A DNA stretch of 64,000 nucleotides from Halomonas korlensis (GTDB lineage: Bacteria; Pseudomonadota; Gammaproteobacteria; Pseudomonadales; Halomonadaceae): assembly GCF_900116705.1 (NCBI RefSeq), contig NZ_FPBP01000005.1, positions 62,001 to 126,000 on the forward strand, read 5' to 3'. The first letter of the stretch is position 1; each line of letters opens with the position of its first letter. Below the pieces are notes generated by a model. That model saw only the letters and a list, made by a program, of their open reading frames with translations. It had not been told where the DNA came from and did not search any database. Made by a program: the position numbers and the translations under genes. Of this stretch, positions 38,397 through 49,231 are shown piece by piece.

Positions 38397-39650
38397 TTAG
38401 CGGCCCTCCCTGCGGATTCCACTGCTGTTGCTGTTGCTTGCGCTACTGCTCGACGACTGGGTGTTGCCCAGGCGCTCGAGCACGCGTGGATCGAGCTCGC
38501 CCTCCTCACCGAGTCGGGCATCGCTATCCTGTCCGCCGCTAGCGCCGCCAAGGCGCCGGTCCAGCGGCAGGTACATCAGCGGACTATCCCCGGCCACGTC
38601 GACCATTACCTTCTCGGTATTGCCGAGCACTTCGGCCATCGCGTCGAGATAGAGACGCTCGCGCATCAGATCCGGCGAGTTCCCGTACTGGGTCAACAGG
38701 GCGGTGAAACGGTTGGCCTGGCCCTGCGCCTCGGCCACCACGGATTCACGGTAGCCCTGGCCCTGCTCGACCAGGCGCTGGGCCTGGCCCTGTGCCTGCG
38801 GGATGATGGCGTTGGCGTAGGCCATGCCCTCGTTGATGGTGCGCTGGCGATCCTCGCGGGCACGGATGACATCGTCGAAGGCATCCTGCACGGCCGTCGG
38901 CGGCGAGGTGGACTCGACGTTCAAGGTCTGCAGAAGAATGCCGGTACCGTAACTGTCGAGGTAGGACTGCAAGCGGCTGTTGACCGAGCTGCCGAGAATT
39001 TCACGCCCCGAGGTCAGGATGTCGATCATGTCGGTGCCGCCGACGACGTGACGCAGGGCCGAATCCAGGGCGTTCTCGAGGCTGAGTTCGGGGTCGCGCA
39101 CATTGAGCACATAATCCCGCGGATCGGCGACCTGGTACTGCGCCGAGATTTCCACCGAGACGATGTTCTCGTCCTGGGTCAGCATCGATTGGGTCTGGGT
39201 CAAGGAACGCACACGCGTCACGTTGACCATGCGGACATCATCGATCAGCGGCGGATTCCACTGCAGGCCCGGGGTCACCACCTCCTGGAACTCGCCGAAA
39301 CGCAGCACCACGCCACGCTCGGACTGGTCGACCAGATAGAAACCGGACGCCGCCCAGATCGCCAGCGCCACCACGATCAATAGCCCCGGCAGAGTAAAGA
39401 CGTTGCGCGGCTTGCCGCCGCCGCTCTTGCCACCGGAGCCGCCGGGCCTATCGCCCTTGCCGCCACGACCCAGCATACCGTTGAGCTTGTCCTGAAACTT
39501 CTTCAGGGCTTCGTCGAGGTCAGGAGGCCCTTGGTTGCCGCCACGGTTCTTGTCACCGCCGCCACCGTTGCCACTACCACCGCGTCGACCGCCACCACCA
39601 CCGCTCCAGGGGTCGTGCTGGTTGCCACCACCAGGCTCATTCCAGGCCAT
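38397..39650 (-). CDS. hflK: FtsH protease modulator HflK
   Basis: 417 residues. The cytoplasmic N-terminus is very rich in glycine (about residues 4-73, many GGG/GNG runs). One membrane helix (LLIVVALAIWAASGFYLV) and a band-7 domain (DQSERGVVLRFGEF) follow, with a C-terminal tail of serine/asparagine repeats. The start at ATG 39650 (MAWNEPGGG) is the family-like N-terminus with AGAGG upstream. Partner of HflC. Confidence 0.96.
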   Translation of the reverse strand: MAWNEPGGGNQHDPWSGGGGGRRGGSGNGGGGDKNRGGNQGPPDLDEALKKFQDKLNGMLGRGGKGDRPGGSGGKSGGGKPRNVFTLPGLLIVVALAIWAASGFYLVDQSERGVVLRFGEFQEVVTPGLQWNPPLIDDVRMVNVTRVRSLTQTQSMLTQDENIVSVEISAQYQVADPRDYVLNVRDPELSLENALDSALRHVVGGTDMIDILTSGREILGSSVNSRLQSYLDSYGTGILLQTLNVESTSPPTAVQDAFDDVIRAREDRQRTINEGMAYANAIIPQAQGQAQRLVEQGQGYRESVVAEAQGQANRFTALLTQYGNSPDLMRERLYLDAMAEVLGNTEKVMVDVAGDSPLMYLPLDRRLGGASGGQDSDARLGEEGELDPRVLERLGNTQSSSSSASNSNSSGIRREGR

Positions 39651-39813
39651 ACGTCCTCTCTCCACTATGCGTTGCGTCCCGCGGCGGAAAGGTTTCCGCG
39701 ACGGATATCGGTTGCGATCCTGTCAGCGCCTGGAGACGGCGCCTTGTGATCCATTCATTGCCGTGCAGCCTTGCCATGCCTCGGATCCACGACCATCCTG
39801 GCGGATAACTGAC

Positions 39814-41130
39814 TCACGTTTCCCATATGGACGGCGCCTGCAGGGTCTTCGGAAGGTAGTCATCGGCCTTCTCGCCGAGGCGTGCCATCAGCTGCATGAA
39901 ATCGCGGCGCGGCAGCCGCACCTCGAGGATGGTATGCCCCGCCTCGTCGAAGCGCTCCTCGCGTACCGCATCAAGCTCGTGCAGTCCCGCCCGCAGACGA
40001 CCCTGCTCGGGCGCCAGGCTGAGTTCGAAGTCGATGACGTCATCGGCCAGACATTCCGAGAGTGCCTGCGCCAGCAGCTCGAGCCCCTTGTTGTCACGTG
40101 CCGACAGCCACACTACCTCGGGGCGCCCCTCGCCGTCGCGTTCGATGCGCGGCGCACTGTCGAGCAGATCGATCTTGTTCATCACCTTGAGGGTCGGCAC
40201 GTCCAGCGCACCGATCTCGTCGAGCACGACTTCGACCTGTGAAACGTTGAGCTCGCGGTCGGGGTCGGCAGTATCTATCACATGCACCAGCAAGCTCGCC
40301 TCGGCAGCCTCCTGCAGGGTGGCGCGGAAGGCCTCAACCAACTTGTGCGGCAGATGACGGATGAAGCCGACGGTATCGGCAAGCACGACCGGCCCCACGT
40401 CCTCGATGTCCAGGCGACGCAGTGTCGGATCGAGCGTAGCGAAGAGCTGGTCGGCCGTATAGACCTCCGATGCCGTCAGGGCGTTGAACAGCGTTGACTT
40501 GCCGGCATTCGTATAGCCGACAAGCGAAACACTGGGGATTTCTGCCCGTGAGCGCGCGCGTCGATTCTGGTCACGCTGGCTACGCACCTTGTCGAGCCGC
40601 TTGTGGATCGACTTGATGCGGCCACGCAGCAGACGACGGTCCGTCTCAAGCTGGGTCTCGCCGGGTCCGCGCAGGCCAATACCGCCCTTCTGGCGCTCCA
40701 GGTGGGTCCAGCCACGCACCAGACGGGTCGACATATATTCGAGCTGGGCAAGCTCCACCTGCAGCTTGCCCTCATGGGTGCGGGCGCGCTGGGCGAAGAT
40801 ATCGAGAATCAGGCCAGTGCGGTCGAGCACGCGACACTTGAGTGCGCGCTCGACGTTGCGTTCCTGGGAGGGGCTCAGTGCATGGTTGAAGATCACCAGG
40901 TCGGCATGATGCACCGACAACGCCTCGCGCAGCTCTTCTATCTTGCCTGAGCCTACGAAGGTCCGTGAATCAGGGCGTTGACGGCTGCCGGTAACCAGTA
41001 TTGCCGGCTCGGCACCCGCGGAACGCACCAGTTCGAGGAATTCGCCAGGATCCTCGCGCTCCTGCTCGTCATGGAAATCCACATGAACGAGAACGGCCAT
41101 TTCACCGGCATCGGGACGCTCAAAAAACAA
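39814..41130 (-). CDS. hflX: GTPase HflX
   Basis: 438 residues. An N-terminal HflX domain (DSRTFVGSGKIEEL, VIFNHALSPSQERNVE) and a helical linker (GIGLRGPGETQLETDRRLL) precede a G domain (GYTNAGKST, DTVGFI, NKID). HflX binds ribosomes and rescues heat-stalled 50S particles. The best start is a TTG at 41130: GAGG sits six bases upstream and it yields MFFERPDAGE, matching the family N-terminus. It starts 8 bp after hfq. Confidence 0.95.
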   Translation of the reverse strand: MFFERPDAGEMAVLVHVDFHDEQEREDPGEFLELVRSAGAEPAILVTGSRQRPDSRTFVGSGKIEELREALSVHHADLVIFNHALSPSQERNVERALKCRVLDRTGLILDIFAQRARTHEGKLQVELAQLEYMSTRLVRGWTHLERQKGGIGLRGPGETQLETDRRLLRGRIKSIHKRLDKVRSQRDQNRRARSRAEIPSVSLVGYTNAGKSTLFNALTASEVYTADQLFATLDPTLRRLDIEDVGPVVLADTVGFIRHLPHKLVEAFRATLQEAAEASLLVHVIDTADPDRELNVSQVEVVLDEIGALDVPTLKVMNKIDLLDSAPRIERDGEGRPEVVWLSARDNKGLELLAQALSECLADDVIDFELSLAPEQGRLRAGLHELDAVREERFDEAGHTILEVRLPRRDFMQLMARLGEKADDYLPKTLQAPSIWET

Positions 41131-41138
41131 TCAGTACC

Positions 41139-41390
41139 TCACACATCGGTGTCCTGCGGTGCCGCAGGATCCTGGACCGGCAAACGCACGTTGCGAGACG
41201 GCACCACGGTGGAAATAGCGTGCTTGTAGACCATCTGACTGACGGTATTACGCAGAAGGATGACAAACTGGTCGAATGATTCGATCTGTCCCTGCAGCTT
41301 GATGCCGTTGACCAGGAAAATCGATACCGGAATGCGCTCCTTGCGCAAAATGTTCAGGTACGGGTCTTGAAGGGACTGCCCTTTGGACAT
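41139..41390 (-). CDS. hfq: RNA chaperone Hfq
   Basis: 83 residues. The Sm1 motif is [25 protein letters not shown] and Sm2 is [10 protein letters not shown]. The RNA-binding residues Q8, F42, K56 and H57 are present. It has a short C-terminal tail compared with enteric Hfq. It pairs small regulatory RNAs with messages. GGGAGAG precedes the ATG. Sits between miaA and hflX as usual. Confidence 0.98.
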   Translation of the reverse strand: MSKGQSLQDPYLNILRKERIPVSIFLVNGIKLQGQIESFDQFVILLRNTVSQMVYKHAISTVVPSRNVRLPVQDPAAPQDTDV

Positions 41391-41509
41391 GTTACTCTCC
41401 CTGAAATTGTCTCTGGGGTTAAAATTATGTTTGCTGCGGCGCCTGACGCGGCGCTCTGTGTTACCCGAAGGGGCCTGGTCGTCCGGCCACTCGAAGGTTT
41501 CATGTTACG

Positions 41510-42475
41510 CTAACTACTGAATTCTCGCACCAGTTTCAGCACTTTCGCGAGAGGATCGGGTTCCAAACTGTCGACCCAGCGCAGGTCGTTCCAACTGCGC
41601 ATCCAGGTCAGCTGCCGCTTGGCCAGCTGACGCGTCGCAATCACCCCGCGACGCTCCAGCTCCAGCATGTCGATCGTGCCATCGAGGTATTCCCAGACCT
41701 GGCGGTAGCCGACACTCTTCATCGCCGGCAGCTCGGAATGCAACTCGGGACGCGCTTTCAGCGCGGTGACTTCTTCGATCAGCCCCGCCTCGAGCATCAA
41801 TGCAAAGCGCTGAGCTATTCTCGCGTGCAGCACTTTTCTGTCGAAAGGGGCCAAGCCTATCGACAGTGTACGCCAGGGAAAGATTTTGACACTCTGCTCA
41901 TCCCACAGTTCACTGAGACGCCTCCCGCTCAGCCGATGCACTTCCAGCGCCCGCATCAGCCGCTGCGGGTCGTTGGGATGAATCCGCGCCGCCGATGACG
42001 GGTCGAGGCGCGTAAGCTCGGCATGCAGTCCGGCCAGCCCCAGGCGCTCGCGCCGCCGCTCCAGCTCAGCCCGTACCTCCGGGTCGGCTGAAGGCAGATT
42101 GGCTTCCCCCTCGAGCAATCGCTTGAGATACATCATGGTGCCGCCCACCAGCAGCGGCACCCCACCGGCTGCGCTGATTTGCCGCATCTCGCCCATGGCG
42201 TCCTCGCGGAAATCACCGGCCGAATAAGGGGCGGCGGGGTCGCGGATGTCGATCAAACGATGCGGCGCGCGGGCCAGCTCTTGGGCTGAGGGCTTGGCGC
42301 TACCGATATCCAGGCCTCGGTAAACCATGGCCGAGTCGACACTGATCAGCTCATGCCCCAGCCGTTCGTGCAGCGCAATGGCCAGGTCGGTCTTGCCGGC
42401 GGCGGTGGGCCCCACAAGCATGATCGCGAGGGGGCGATCGTCCCGGGTCGCCGCTGCCTGGCTTGTCGACATCAT
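41510..42475 (-). CDS. miaA: tRNA dimethylallyltransferase
   Basis: 321 residues. It adds a dimethylallyl group to A37 of tRNAs reading U-starting codons. The P-loop is GPTAAGKT, followed by [19 protein letters not shown] and [14 protein letters not shown]. The start is set at ATG 42475, overlapping the mutL TGA as ATGA; the adjacent ATG at 42472 is equally possible. The longer frame upstream lies inside mutL and is not used. Confidence 0.95.
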   Translation of the reverse strand: MMSTSQAAATRDDRPLAIMLVGPTAAGKTDLAIALHERLGHELISVDSAMVYRGLDIGSAKPSAQELARAPHRLIDIRDPAAPYSAGDFREDAMGEMRQISAAGGVPLLVGGTMMYLKRLLEGEANLPSADPEVRAELERRRERLGLAGLHAELTRLDPSSAARIHPNDPQRLMRALEVHRLSGRRLSELWDEQSVKIFPWRTLSIGLAPFDRKVLHARIAQRFALMLEAGLIEEVTALKARPELHSELPAMKSVGYRQVWEYLDGTIDMLELERRGVIATRQLAKRQLTWMRSWNDLRWVDSLEPDPLAKVLKLVREFSS

Positions 42476-44445
42476 TGCCCCCGCATGAACAGACGATCGA
42501 GTTCGCGAAGCCCCATCTCGGTCCAGGTAGGCCGGCCATGATTGCATTGCCCGCTGCGCTCGGTACGCTCCATGTCGCGCAGCAAGGCATTCATTTCCTC
42601 GAGGGTCAGGCGACGGTTGGCGCGCACGCTGCCATGACAAGCCATCGTGGAGAGCAAGGTATTGATGTGCGCCTCGAGACGGTCGGAGCGCCCGTAACGT
42701 TCCAGCTCCGCCAGCATGTCACGGATCAGCGGTTCAACATCCGCCTCGATGAGCATCATCGGTAACTGCCGCACCAGCAAGGTCTCGGGGCCGGCTACGT
42801 CGAGCTCGACGCCAAACCGGGCGAAGGCGTCGTGTTCACTTTCGGCGGTAGCTATCTCGGCCGGGCTCGCGGCCAGTGAGACAGGCATCAGCAGCGGCTG
42901 CGCCTGCAGCGCGCCCGTCTGGATCTGCGTTTTCATTCGCTCATAGACGATACGCTCGTGAGCGGCGTGCATGTCCACCAGAATCAACCCTCGCTCGCTC
43001 TCGGCGAGGATATAGATGCCCTTGAGCTGCGCCAGCGCGTAACCCAGCGGCGGTGCCCGGGTGTCGTCCGCCGCGGGCAAGGTACGACCCGAGTCCCGCA
43101 GGGCCTGCTGTGTCGCCGGCGCCGCCGCCGAGCTATCCGCATCGGGTGCGGTTGGCTGCGGGGTCAACAGGCTCTCCTCGTGCTGGGGATGCAGCGCTCT
43201 ATACCCTTCCATGAACGCCCTGACGCGGTTGGGCGTGACCGCCGGCTGACGCTCGGCCTCGCGACCGGGCAGCGACATAGGTTGCTGTTCCCAGCGTCCG
43301 GCGCTTTCTCCTATTCCTGCACCTGTTTCTGGCGCCTCGGCTCCTGAAACCCCGGCACCTGACGACCCAGCACCTGACGACGAAGGCGCGGAACCGGCTC
43401 CCTCGACCGCTGGCGCGATATGATCCCCGGCCCGCGCCTCCCCCAGCGCCCGGTGCAGGCTGGAGAACAGGAAGTCGTGCACCATGCGGCTGTCGCGGAA
43501 GCGCACCTCGTGCTTGGTGGGGTGAACGTTGACGTCTACCAGCGTGGGGTCAACATCCAGATAGAGCACGAAGACCGGGTGGCGGCCGTGAAACAGCACG
43601 TCGCGGTAAGCCTGGCGTACCGCATGGGCAACCAGGCGGTCGCGCACCACGCGCCCGTTGACATAGAAATACTGCTGGTCCGCCTGGGCTCGTGAATGAG
43701 TCGGCAAGCCGACCCAGCCCCAGAGGCGTAGGCCGCCGACCTCAAGATCAAGATGCAAGGCATTCTCGAGAAACGCCTTGCCAAGCAGCGCCTGCAGGCG
43801 ACGCTCGCGGGCCACCGTGTCGTCGCCGGGCTTGAGCTGATGCAGCGTCTTCTGGTTGTGACGCAGCACCCAGCCGATGTCGAAACGCGACAGCGCCTGG
43901 CGACGAAAGGCTTCCTCGATATGGCCGAACTCGGTCTTCTCGGTACGCAGGAACTTGCGCCGCGCCGGGGTATTGAAGAACAGATCGCGCACCGTCACCG
44001 AGGTGCCGCGCGGATGCGGGGCTGGGCTGACGCGGGGCTCCATCAAACGCCCTTCAGTCACCACTCGCCAGCCGCTGCGGGGGTCGTCGTCGATGTTGGA
44101 CGTCAGCTCGAGCCGCGATACCGAGCCGATCGAGGCCAACGCCTCGCCCCGAAACCCTAGGCTTGCCACGCCCTCGAGCTCCTCGAGGGAATGAATCTTG
44201 CTGGTCGCATGGCGCGACAGCGCCAGCGGCAGGTCTTCCTCGTCGATGCCGCTGCCGTCGTCGCGCACGCGAATCAGGCGCGAACCGCCGGCTTCGAGTT
44301 CCAGTTCGATACGCCGGCTGCCGGCATCGATGGCATTCTCCACCAGCTCCTTGACCACCGAGGCGGGACGTTCCACCACTTCGCCGGCGGCGATCTGGTT
44401 GGTCAATCGCGGGTCGAGTACCCGGATACGTCGAGGCTCGGTCAT
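42472..44445 (-). CDS. mutL: DNA mismatch repair protein MutL
   Basis: 657 residues. The N-terminal GHKL ATPase shows [24 protein letters not shown] and [10 protein letters not shown]. The middle linker (about 340-440) is low-complexity, rich in S, G, A and P. The C-terminal domain contains D-M-H-A-x-x-E-x-x-x-x-E in [15 protein letters not shown], the metal-binding endonuclease motif found in MutL of species lacking MutH. The start at ATG 44445 ([12 protein letters not shown]) is conserved; ATGs at 44466 and 44478, the latter overlapping the amiB stop, are alternatives. Confidence 0.96.
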   Translation of the reverse strand: MTEPRRIRVLDPRLTNQIAAGEVVERPASVVKELVENAIDAGSRRIELELEAGGSRLIRVRDDGSGIDEEDLPLALSRHATSKIHSLEELEGVASLGFRGEALASIGSVSRLELTSNIDDDPRSGWRVVTEGRLMEPRVSPAPHPRGTSVTVRDLFFNTPARRKFLRTEKTEFGHIEEAFRRQALSRFDIGWVLRHNQKTLHQLKPGDDTVARERRLQALLGKAFLENALHLDLEVGGLRLWGWVGLPTHSRAQADQQYFYVNGRVVRDRLVAHAVRQAYRDVLFHGRHPVFVLYLDVDPTLVDVNVHPTKHEVRFRDSRMVHDFLFSSLHRALGEARAGDHIAPAVEGAGSAPSSSGAGSSGAGVSGAEAPETGAGIGESAGRWEQQPMSLPGREAERQPAVTPNRVRAFMEGYRALHPQHEESLLTPQPTAPDADSSAAAPATQQALRDSGRTLPAADDTRAPPLGYALAQLKGIYILAESERGLILVDMHAAHERIVYERMKTQIQTGALQAQPLLMPVSLAASPAEIATAESEHDAFARFGVELDVAGPETLLVRQLPMMLIEADVEPLIRDMLAELERYGRSDRLEAHINTLLSTMACHGSVRANRRLTLEEMNALLRDMERTERSGQCNHGRPTWTEMGLRELDRLFMRGQ

Positions 44446-44474
44446 ATCACTTCTCAAAGCTCGCATCTCGAAGC

Positions 44475-45932
44475 TCATGAACGGGGAATGCGCAGCACCT
44501 GGCCGACACGAATCACGTCGCCGTTGAGCTCGTTGGCCTGGCGTAGCTGTGCCACCGGCACATCATGACGGGCGGCGATCTCCGACAGGGTATCGCCGGG
44601 CTGGATACGGTAATCGTTGTCATCGGTATCGCGATTGCGGTCGCGCTGCCAGGCCAGCAGGCTGGCGGGCGGCGGATTGCGCTGGAAATGACCACGAATG
44701 CCGCCAAACATCGACTCGGCCATCTTCTGCTGGTGCCCACCATCGTTAAGGCGTCGCTCTTCTTCGGGGTTGGAGATGAACCCCGTCTCGACCAGCAGCG
44801 AAGGAATATCCGGCGACTTGAGCACCACGAAGCCGGCCTGCTCGACCCTCGGCTTGTGCAACCGATTGACGCGCCCCAACTGGTCGAGCATCTGACCGCC
44901 GATAGTCAGGGAATCGTTGAGGGTCGCGGTCATCGTCAGGTCGAGCAGTACGCCGCGCAGCACCTCGTCCTTGTCATCGAGGGAGAGGCTGCCATCGACA
45001 CCGCCGATCAGGTCGGCCTGGTTCTCGCTGGCGGCTAGCCACTGCGCGGTCTCTGACGTCGCGCCACGCTGGGAAAGCGCATAGACCGAGCTGCCGTTGG
45101 GACGCGGGCTGTTGAAGGCGTCGGCATGGATGGAGACGAAGAAATCGGCTTTCTGCTCACGCGCGATGCGGGTCCGCTGTCGCAGTCCCACGTAATAGTC
45201 GCCATCGCGGATCATCACCGCGCGAAACCCCTCAGCGCTATCGACCAGCCCCTGCAGGCGACGGGCGATCTCCATCACCACATCCTTCTCGCGAGTGCCG
45301 GCGGGTCCGATGGCACCGGGGTCCTCGCCGCCATGGCCGGCATCGATGGCGACGATGATGTCACGTCGGGGATGCGGCTGCGCCGGCTTGAGGGCTTCGG
45401 TGGGCGCTGAGGCATCCTGGCCGGAACTGCTTTCGGACATCGTCTGGCCGCGACTGGCGATGATTTCCTGCTCGCGAATCATCGCCTCGATGGGATCGAT
45501 GGGGTCCTCGACGGCGCTCTCGCCGGGATACTCGAGGTCCACCACCAGGCGGTGGCCGTATTGGTCGTTGGGTGCCAGCGTGAAATGACGCGGCTCCACC
45601 GCGCGCTCTAGCTCCAGTACCACCCGCAGGCCATTGCCATTGCGAGTGCCGCTTCGCACCTCGCTGATCGCACTGCCGGAAAGATCCAGGTCCTCGATCG
45701 CGGCGGCCATGCGGCTGTCGTCGAGATCGATGACCAGGCGGCGCGGGTTGTCCAGGGCGAAGACATTGGCCTGGGTGGGCGAGGCCAGGTCGAACACCAA
45801 TCTTGCATGATCGGGGGCCGCCCACAGCCGCAGATTGTCGACCTGGCCGGCCTGGGCTGCGCCCGCCAGCAGCGTTGCCATCAACAGGCCCAGCGCCCCC
45901 AGGCGGCGCAAGACAAGAACCGGTAACGTCAT
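44475..45932 (-). CDS. amiB: N-acetylmuramoyl-L-alanine amidase (AmiB/AmiC type) with LysM
   Basis: 485 residues. The signal peptide ends near AGAAQA (residue 28). An AMIN domain (about 32-135), a linker, and an Amidase_3 zinc domain follow: [14 protein letters not shown], the E in [10 protein letters not shown], and [12 protein letters not shown]-terminal LysM repeat ([19 protein letters not shown]) binds peptidoglycan. It cleaves stem peptides during daughter-cell separation. It overlaps tsaE by 4 bp. Confidence 0.96.
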   Translation of the reverse strand: MTLPVLVLRRLGALGLLMATLLAGAAQAGQVDNLRLWAAPDHARLVFDLASPTQANVFALDNPRRLVIDLDDSRMAAAIEDLDLSGSAISEVRSGTRNGNGLRVVLELERAVEPRHFTLAPNDQYGHRLVVDLEYPGESAVEDPIDPIEAMIREQEIIASRGQTMSESSSGQDASAPTEALKPAQPHPRRDIIVAIDAGHGGEDPGAIGPAGTREKDVVMEIARRLQGLVDSAEGFRAVMIRDGDYYVGLRQRTRIAREQKADFFVSIHADAFNSPRPNGSSVYALSQRGATSETAQWLAASENQADLIGGVDGSLSLDDKDEVLRGVLLDLTMTATLNDSLTIGGQMLDQLGRVNRLHKPRVEQAGFVVLKSPDIPSLLVETGFISNPEEERRLNDGGHQQKMAESMFGGIRGHFQRNPPPASLLAWQRDRNRDTDDNDYRIQPGDTLSEIAARHDVPVAQLRQANELNGDVIRVGQVLRIPRS

Positions 45933-46447
45933 GATGCTGTCGCACTCCCTTCGTCAGGCTCGAGACGCTCCATGATCATCGTCTCTAGTGCCGGGTCGGC
46001 CTGGAGGCGCGCCAGCACGCGCTGACCCTGCTCGCTTTTGGCTCCAACTTTCGCCTGGCGGCCCTGGCCGGCGATGGTGAGCTCGATGCTCAGATCCGGG
46101 GGCGGCAACCAGCCCTCGCCACGTTCCGGCCATTCAATAATGCAAAGGGCGTCGTCGCCCAGCAGGTCGCGCCCCCCGATGAACTCAAGCTCTTCGGGAT
46201 CGCCCAGGCGATAGAGATCGAAATGATGAATGCGCGCGTCATCGAGCTCGTAGGGTTCCACGAGCGTATAGGTCGGACTCTTGACCGCTCCCCTATAGCC
46301 ATGGGCACGCAGAAGGCCACGCGTTAGTGTCGTCTTGCCGGCACCCAGCTCACCGGCCAGGTGCACCCTACCTTGCCCGCCAAGCGCCCGTCCCAGGCAT
46401 TTGCCGAAGGCGACCTGGGCATTTTCGTCATCGAGTCGCAGCAGCAT
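45929..46447 (-). CDS. tsaE: tRNA threonylcarbamoyladenosine ATPase TsaE
   Basis: 172 residues. The Walker A is LAGELGAGKTTLTRGLL, then SPTYTLVEPYE and HFDLYRLGDPEELEFIG, with the terminal IIEWPERGEGWLP. It works with TsaB and TsaD in t6A37 formation. It overlaps nnrD by 20 bp and amiB by 4 bp, so the nnrD-tsaE-amiB-mutL-miaA run is translated as a coupled series. Confidence 0.96.
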   Translation of the reverse strand: MLLRLDDENAQVAFGKCLGRALGGQGRVHLAGELGAGKTTLTRGLLRAHGYRGAVKSPTYTLVEPYELDDARIHHFDLYRLGDPEELEFIGGRDLLGDDALCIIEWPERGEGWLPPPDLSIELTIAGQGRQAKVGAKSEQGQRVLARLQADPALETMIMERLEPDEGSATAS

Positions 46448-47966
46448 GGTCCTCGCCAGTCCCGGGGTTGATCAAAAGTTGCGCATAGGATGCCAGATCG
46501 CTGGCCAGCAGACCACGCTCCCCGGCATCATCAGCCGCCAGGTCGGCGGCCAGAGCATGTACCAGCACCCCAAGCCTTGCGGCTTGCTCTAGTACAAAAC
46601 GCTGAGCAAGCAAGGCGCCTAACATGCCCGTGAGCACATCGCCCATGCCGCCACTGGCCATGCCGGGGTTACCGAAGGGGCAGACGACCAGCCCCTCAGA
46701 GCCGATCACCAGGCTGCCGGCTCCCTTGAGCACCACCGCACCACCAAACTGGCGTTGCAGCGCCTGGGCCGCCGCAGGACGGTCGGCCTCCACCTCAGAA
46801 GCACTGATCCGAAGCAGGCGTGCCGCCTCGCCCGGGTGGGGGGTGAGAATCCAGTCGTCGCGTCGCTCACCGGTAAAACGCGTCGCCAGCAAATTGAGGC
46901 CATCGGCGTCCACGACCAGCGGCTTGCCGGCCGCCAGGGCCGCCTGGAGCATGCCCTGCCCCCAACTGCCCTGCCCCAATCCCGGCCCGACCACCAGGGC
47001 ATCGGCCTGGTGCGGCAATTCCCCCAGCTCGCTCGCGCCACGCACACCATGCACCATCACCTCGGGCCGTCGTACCAGGCTCGCCACGACATGCTCGGGC
47101 GAGGTCGCAAGGCTCACCTTGCCGGCGCCCAGCCGCCCACAGGCCTCCGCGGCGAGCAGCGCCGCGCCACCGAACCCTGGCGCACCGCCAAGTATCAGTG
47201 CATGGCCAAAATCGCCCTTGTGCGCGCTACGCGAGCGGGGCGGCATCGCGGCCGCGACCAGTCCTGCCCCGAGCAGCCGCGCCGCAGGCAAAAGATCCGT
47301 TTCGGCCTCGGCATCGACCTCAAGGTTCCGGAACGCCAGCTCGCCGACATACGCCGACGCCGCCCCGGTATGCAGGCCCAGCTTGTCGCCGATAAAGGTC
47401 ACCGTCAGTGTCGCGCGAATCGCCAGACCCAGCACCGCACCGGTATCGGCATGCAGACCGGAGGGGATGTCGAGCGCCAGCACCGGCTTGTCACTCTGGT
47501 TGACCGCCGCGATGGCCTCGCGGAAAGCGCCACGCACCTCACCGGTCAGCCCCGTCCCCAGCAGCGCATCGACCACCACCTGGCCGTTCAACCTGAGCCC
47601 CGGCTGCCAGTCAATCGCCGCGACCCCGCCGGCCGAGGCCATCCCGGCGGCGCGGCGGGCATCACCGCCGAGTTCCTCGAGGGGCTTGAGGACGATGCGC
47701 TGCACCGTCACTCCTTCGGCGGCGGCGAGTGCCGCCAGCACATGGCCGTCACCGCCATTGTTACCGCCGCCGCACAGCACGCTGATCGCGCGCACCCCGG
47801 GCCAGCGCACCTTGAGGTCCTGCCAGGCCGCGGCGGCGGCGCGCTGCATCAGCGCAAATCCTTGGGTGCCGGCGGCGATGGTACGCCGATCGAGCTCTCG
47901 CACCTGCTCGGCGCGGTAGAGCGCGCGACCCGGGTCGGCGCGGTGGGCAAATGACGCGACGGACAT
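46428..47966 (-). CDS. nnrD: Bifunctional NAD(P)H-hydrate epimerase / ADP-dependent dehydratase
   Basis: 512 residues. The N-terminal YjeF_N epimerase domain (about 20-225) carries ISVLCGGGNNGGDGHVLA and VVDALLGTGLTGEVRG. The C-terminal ribokinase-like dehydratase has KGDFGHALILGGAPGFGGAALL, ALVVGPGLGQ, LTPHPGEAARLL, KGAGSLVIG and NPGMASGGMGDVLTG. It repairs damaged NAD(P)HX. The ATG at 47966 has GGGGAG upstream. First gene of the operon; divergent from queG. Confidence 0.96.
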   Translation of the reverse strand: MSVASFAHRADPGRALYRAEQVRELDRRTIAAGTQGFALMQRAAAAAWQDLKVRWPGVRAISVLCGGGNNGGDGHVLAALAAAEGVTVQRIVLKPLEELGGDARRAAGMASAGGVAAIDWQPGLRLNGQVVVDALLGTGLTGEVRGAFREAIAAVNQSDKPVLALDIPSGLHADTGAVLGLAIRATLTVTFIGDKLGLHTGAASAYVGELAFRNLEVDAEAETDLLPAARLLGAGLVAAAMPPRSRSAHKGDFGHALILGGAPGFGGAALLAAEACGRLGAGKVSLATSPEHVVASLVRRPEVMVHGVRGASELGELPHQADALVVGPGLGQGSWGQGMLQAALAAGKPLVVDADGLNLLATRFTGERRDDWILTPHPGEAARLLRISASEVEADRPAAAQALQRQFGGAVVLKGAGSLVIGSEGLVVCPFGNPGMASGGMGDVLTGMLGALLAQRFVLEQAARLGVLVHALAADLAADDAGERGLLASDLASYAQLLINPGTGEDHAAATR

Positions 47967-48094
47967 CGGTGTCTCCCCTGAAGGCGATGCTTTATCATCC
48001 AGTGTAAGAACTGACCGCCTCTCGCCAAGTGCCGAGAGATGGCATCAGCCGTATTTCCACAATAGCGGTTTCTCCCATACATGCCCCGGTGACG

Positions 48095-49219
48095 ATGTCC
48101 GCAACTATGTCCCATACGCAGCCCGACACATTGGCCGACGCCCAGCCCGACCTGCACGCCCTGGCCGCGCGGATCAAGACCTGGGGGCGCGAGCTCGGCT
48201 TCCAGCAGCTGGGCATCACCGATATCGACCTTAGCGCCGACGAGGCACGCCTCGAGCGCTGGCTCGCCGCGGGTCATCATGGCGAGATGGGCTTCATGGC
48301 CAAGCACGGCACCCGGCGCACAAGGCCCGAGGAACTGATCCCCGGCACCGTGCGGGTGATCAGCGTGCGCCTGGACTACTTGCCCGCCGAGGTGGAAACC
48401 ACCAAGGTCCTCGGCCAGCCGCGGAAGGCCTATGTCTCCCGCTACGCCACCGGCCGCGACTACCACAAGCTGATGCGCAAGCGCCTGGCGACCCTGGCGA
48501 AGTGGATCGAGGCCGAAACCGGGCCGTTCGGCTATCGCGCCTTCGTCGATTCCGCCCCGGTGATGGAGCGAGCGCTGGCCAGAAAGGCCGGCCTCGGCTG
48601 GTTCGGCAAGAACGCCATGTTGCTTCATCCCAAGGCCGGCTCGCTGTTCTTTCTCGGCGAACTCTACACCGACCTGCCGCTACCCGTGGACGCGCCCTTC
48701 GAGGGCGAGCATTGCGGCAGCTGCAGCGCCTGTCGCAGCGCCTGCCCCACCGGCGCCATCGTCGAGGACCACGTGGTGGATGCCCGGGCCTGTATTTCCT
48801 ATCTCACCATCGAGCTGTTCGGTGCCATTCCCGAGCGCTATCGCGAGGCCATGGGCAATCGCGTATTCGGCTGCGACGACTGCCAGCTGGTCTGCCCTTT
48901 CACGCGCTTCACCCGCGCAAGCGACGAGGCCGACTTCGCCCCCCGTCATGACCTGGACCGAGCCAGCCTGGTCTCGCTGTTCGCCTGGGGCGAGCAGGAA
49001 TTTCTCGACAAGACCGCCGGCAGCCCCATCCACCGCATCGGCTACGAACGCTGGCTGCGCAACCTGGCGGTGGGGCTCGGTAACGCGCCGTGGAGCGAGA
49101 CGGTCGAAGCCGCCTTGCGGGCACGCCTGCCCTACCCTTCCGACCTGGTGCGCGAGCATGTGCGCTGGGCGCTGGCTCGTCAGCGAGACAAGCGCGAGGC
49201 GCTGATCGCCTCGGCGTGA
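48095..49219 (+). CDS. queG: Epoxyqueuosine reductase QueG
   Basis: 374 residues. It reduces epoxyqueuosine to queuosine in tRNA, using cobalamin and two 4Fe-4S clusters. The cluster motifs are CGSCSACRSACPTGAI and the later CDDCQLVCPF. The N-terminal domain has GFMAKHG and RYATGRDYHKLMRKRL, and the active-site region ends FVDSAPVMERALA. The start at 48095 is chosen for length; ATG 48107 is possible, and neither has a strong ribosome site. Convergent with orn, with only 4 bp between stops. Confidence 0.95.
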   Translation: MSATMSHTQPDTLADAQPDLHALAARIKTWGRELGFQQLGITDIDLSADEARLERWLAAGHHGEMGFMAKHGTRRTRPEELIPGTVRVISVRLDYLPAEVETTKVLGQPRKAYVSRYATGRDYHKLMRKRLATLAKWIEAETGPFGYRAFVDSAPVMERALARKAGLGWFGKNAMLLHPKAGSLFFLGELYTDLPLPVDAPFEGEHCGSCSACRSACPTGAIVEDHVVDARACISYLTIELFGAIPERYREAMGNRVFGCDDCQLVCPFTRFTRASDEADFAPRHDLDRASLVSLFAWGEQEFLDKTAGSPIHRIGYERWLRNLAVGLGNAPWSETVEAALRARLPYPSDLVREHVRWALARQRDKREALIASA

Positions 49220-49231
49220 GCCGTCACGCCG
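49212..49231. terminator. Hairpin formed by the queG and orn 3' ends
   Basis: CGGCGTGA, spacer GCCG, TCACGCCG. Each arm is the last codons plus TGA stop of one gene. It could end both transcripts but lacks T runs. Confidence 0.4.
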
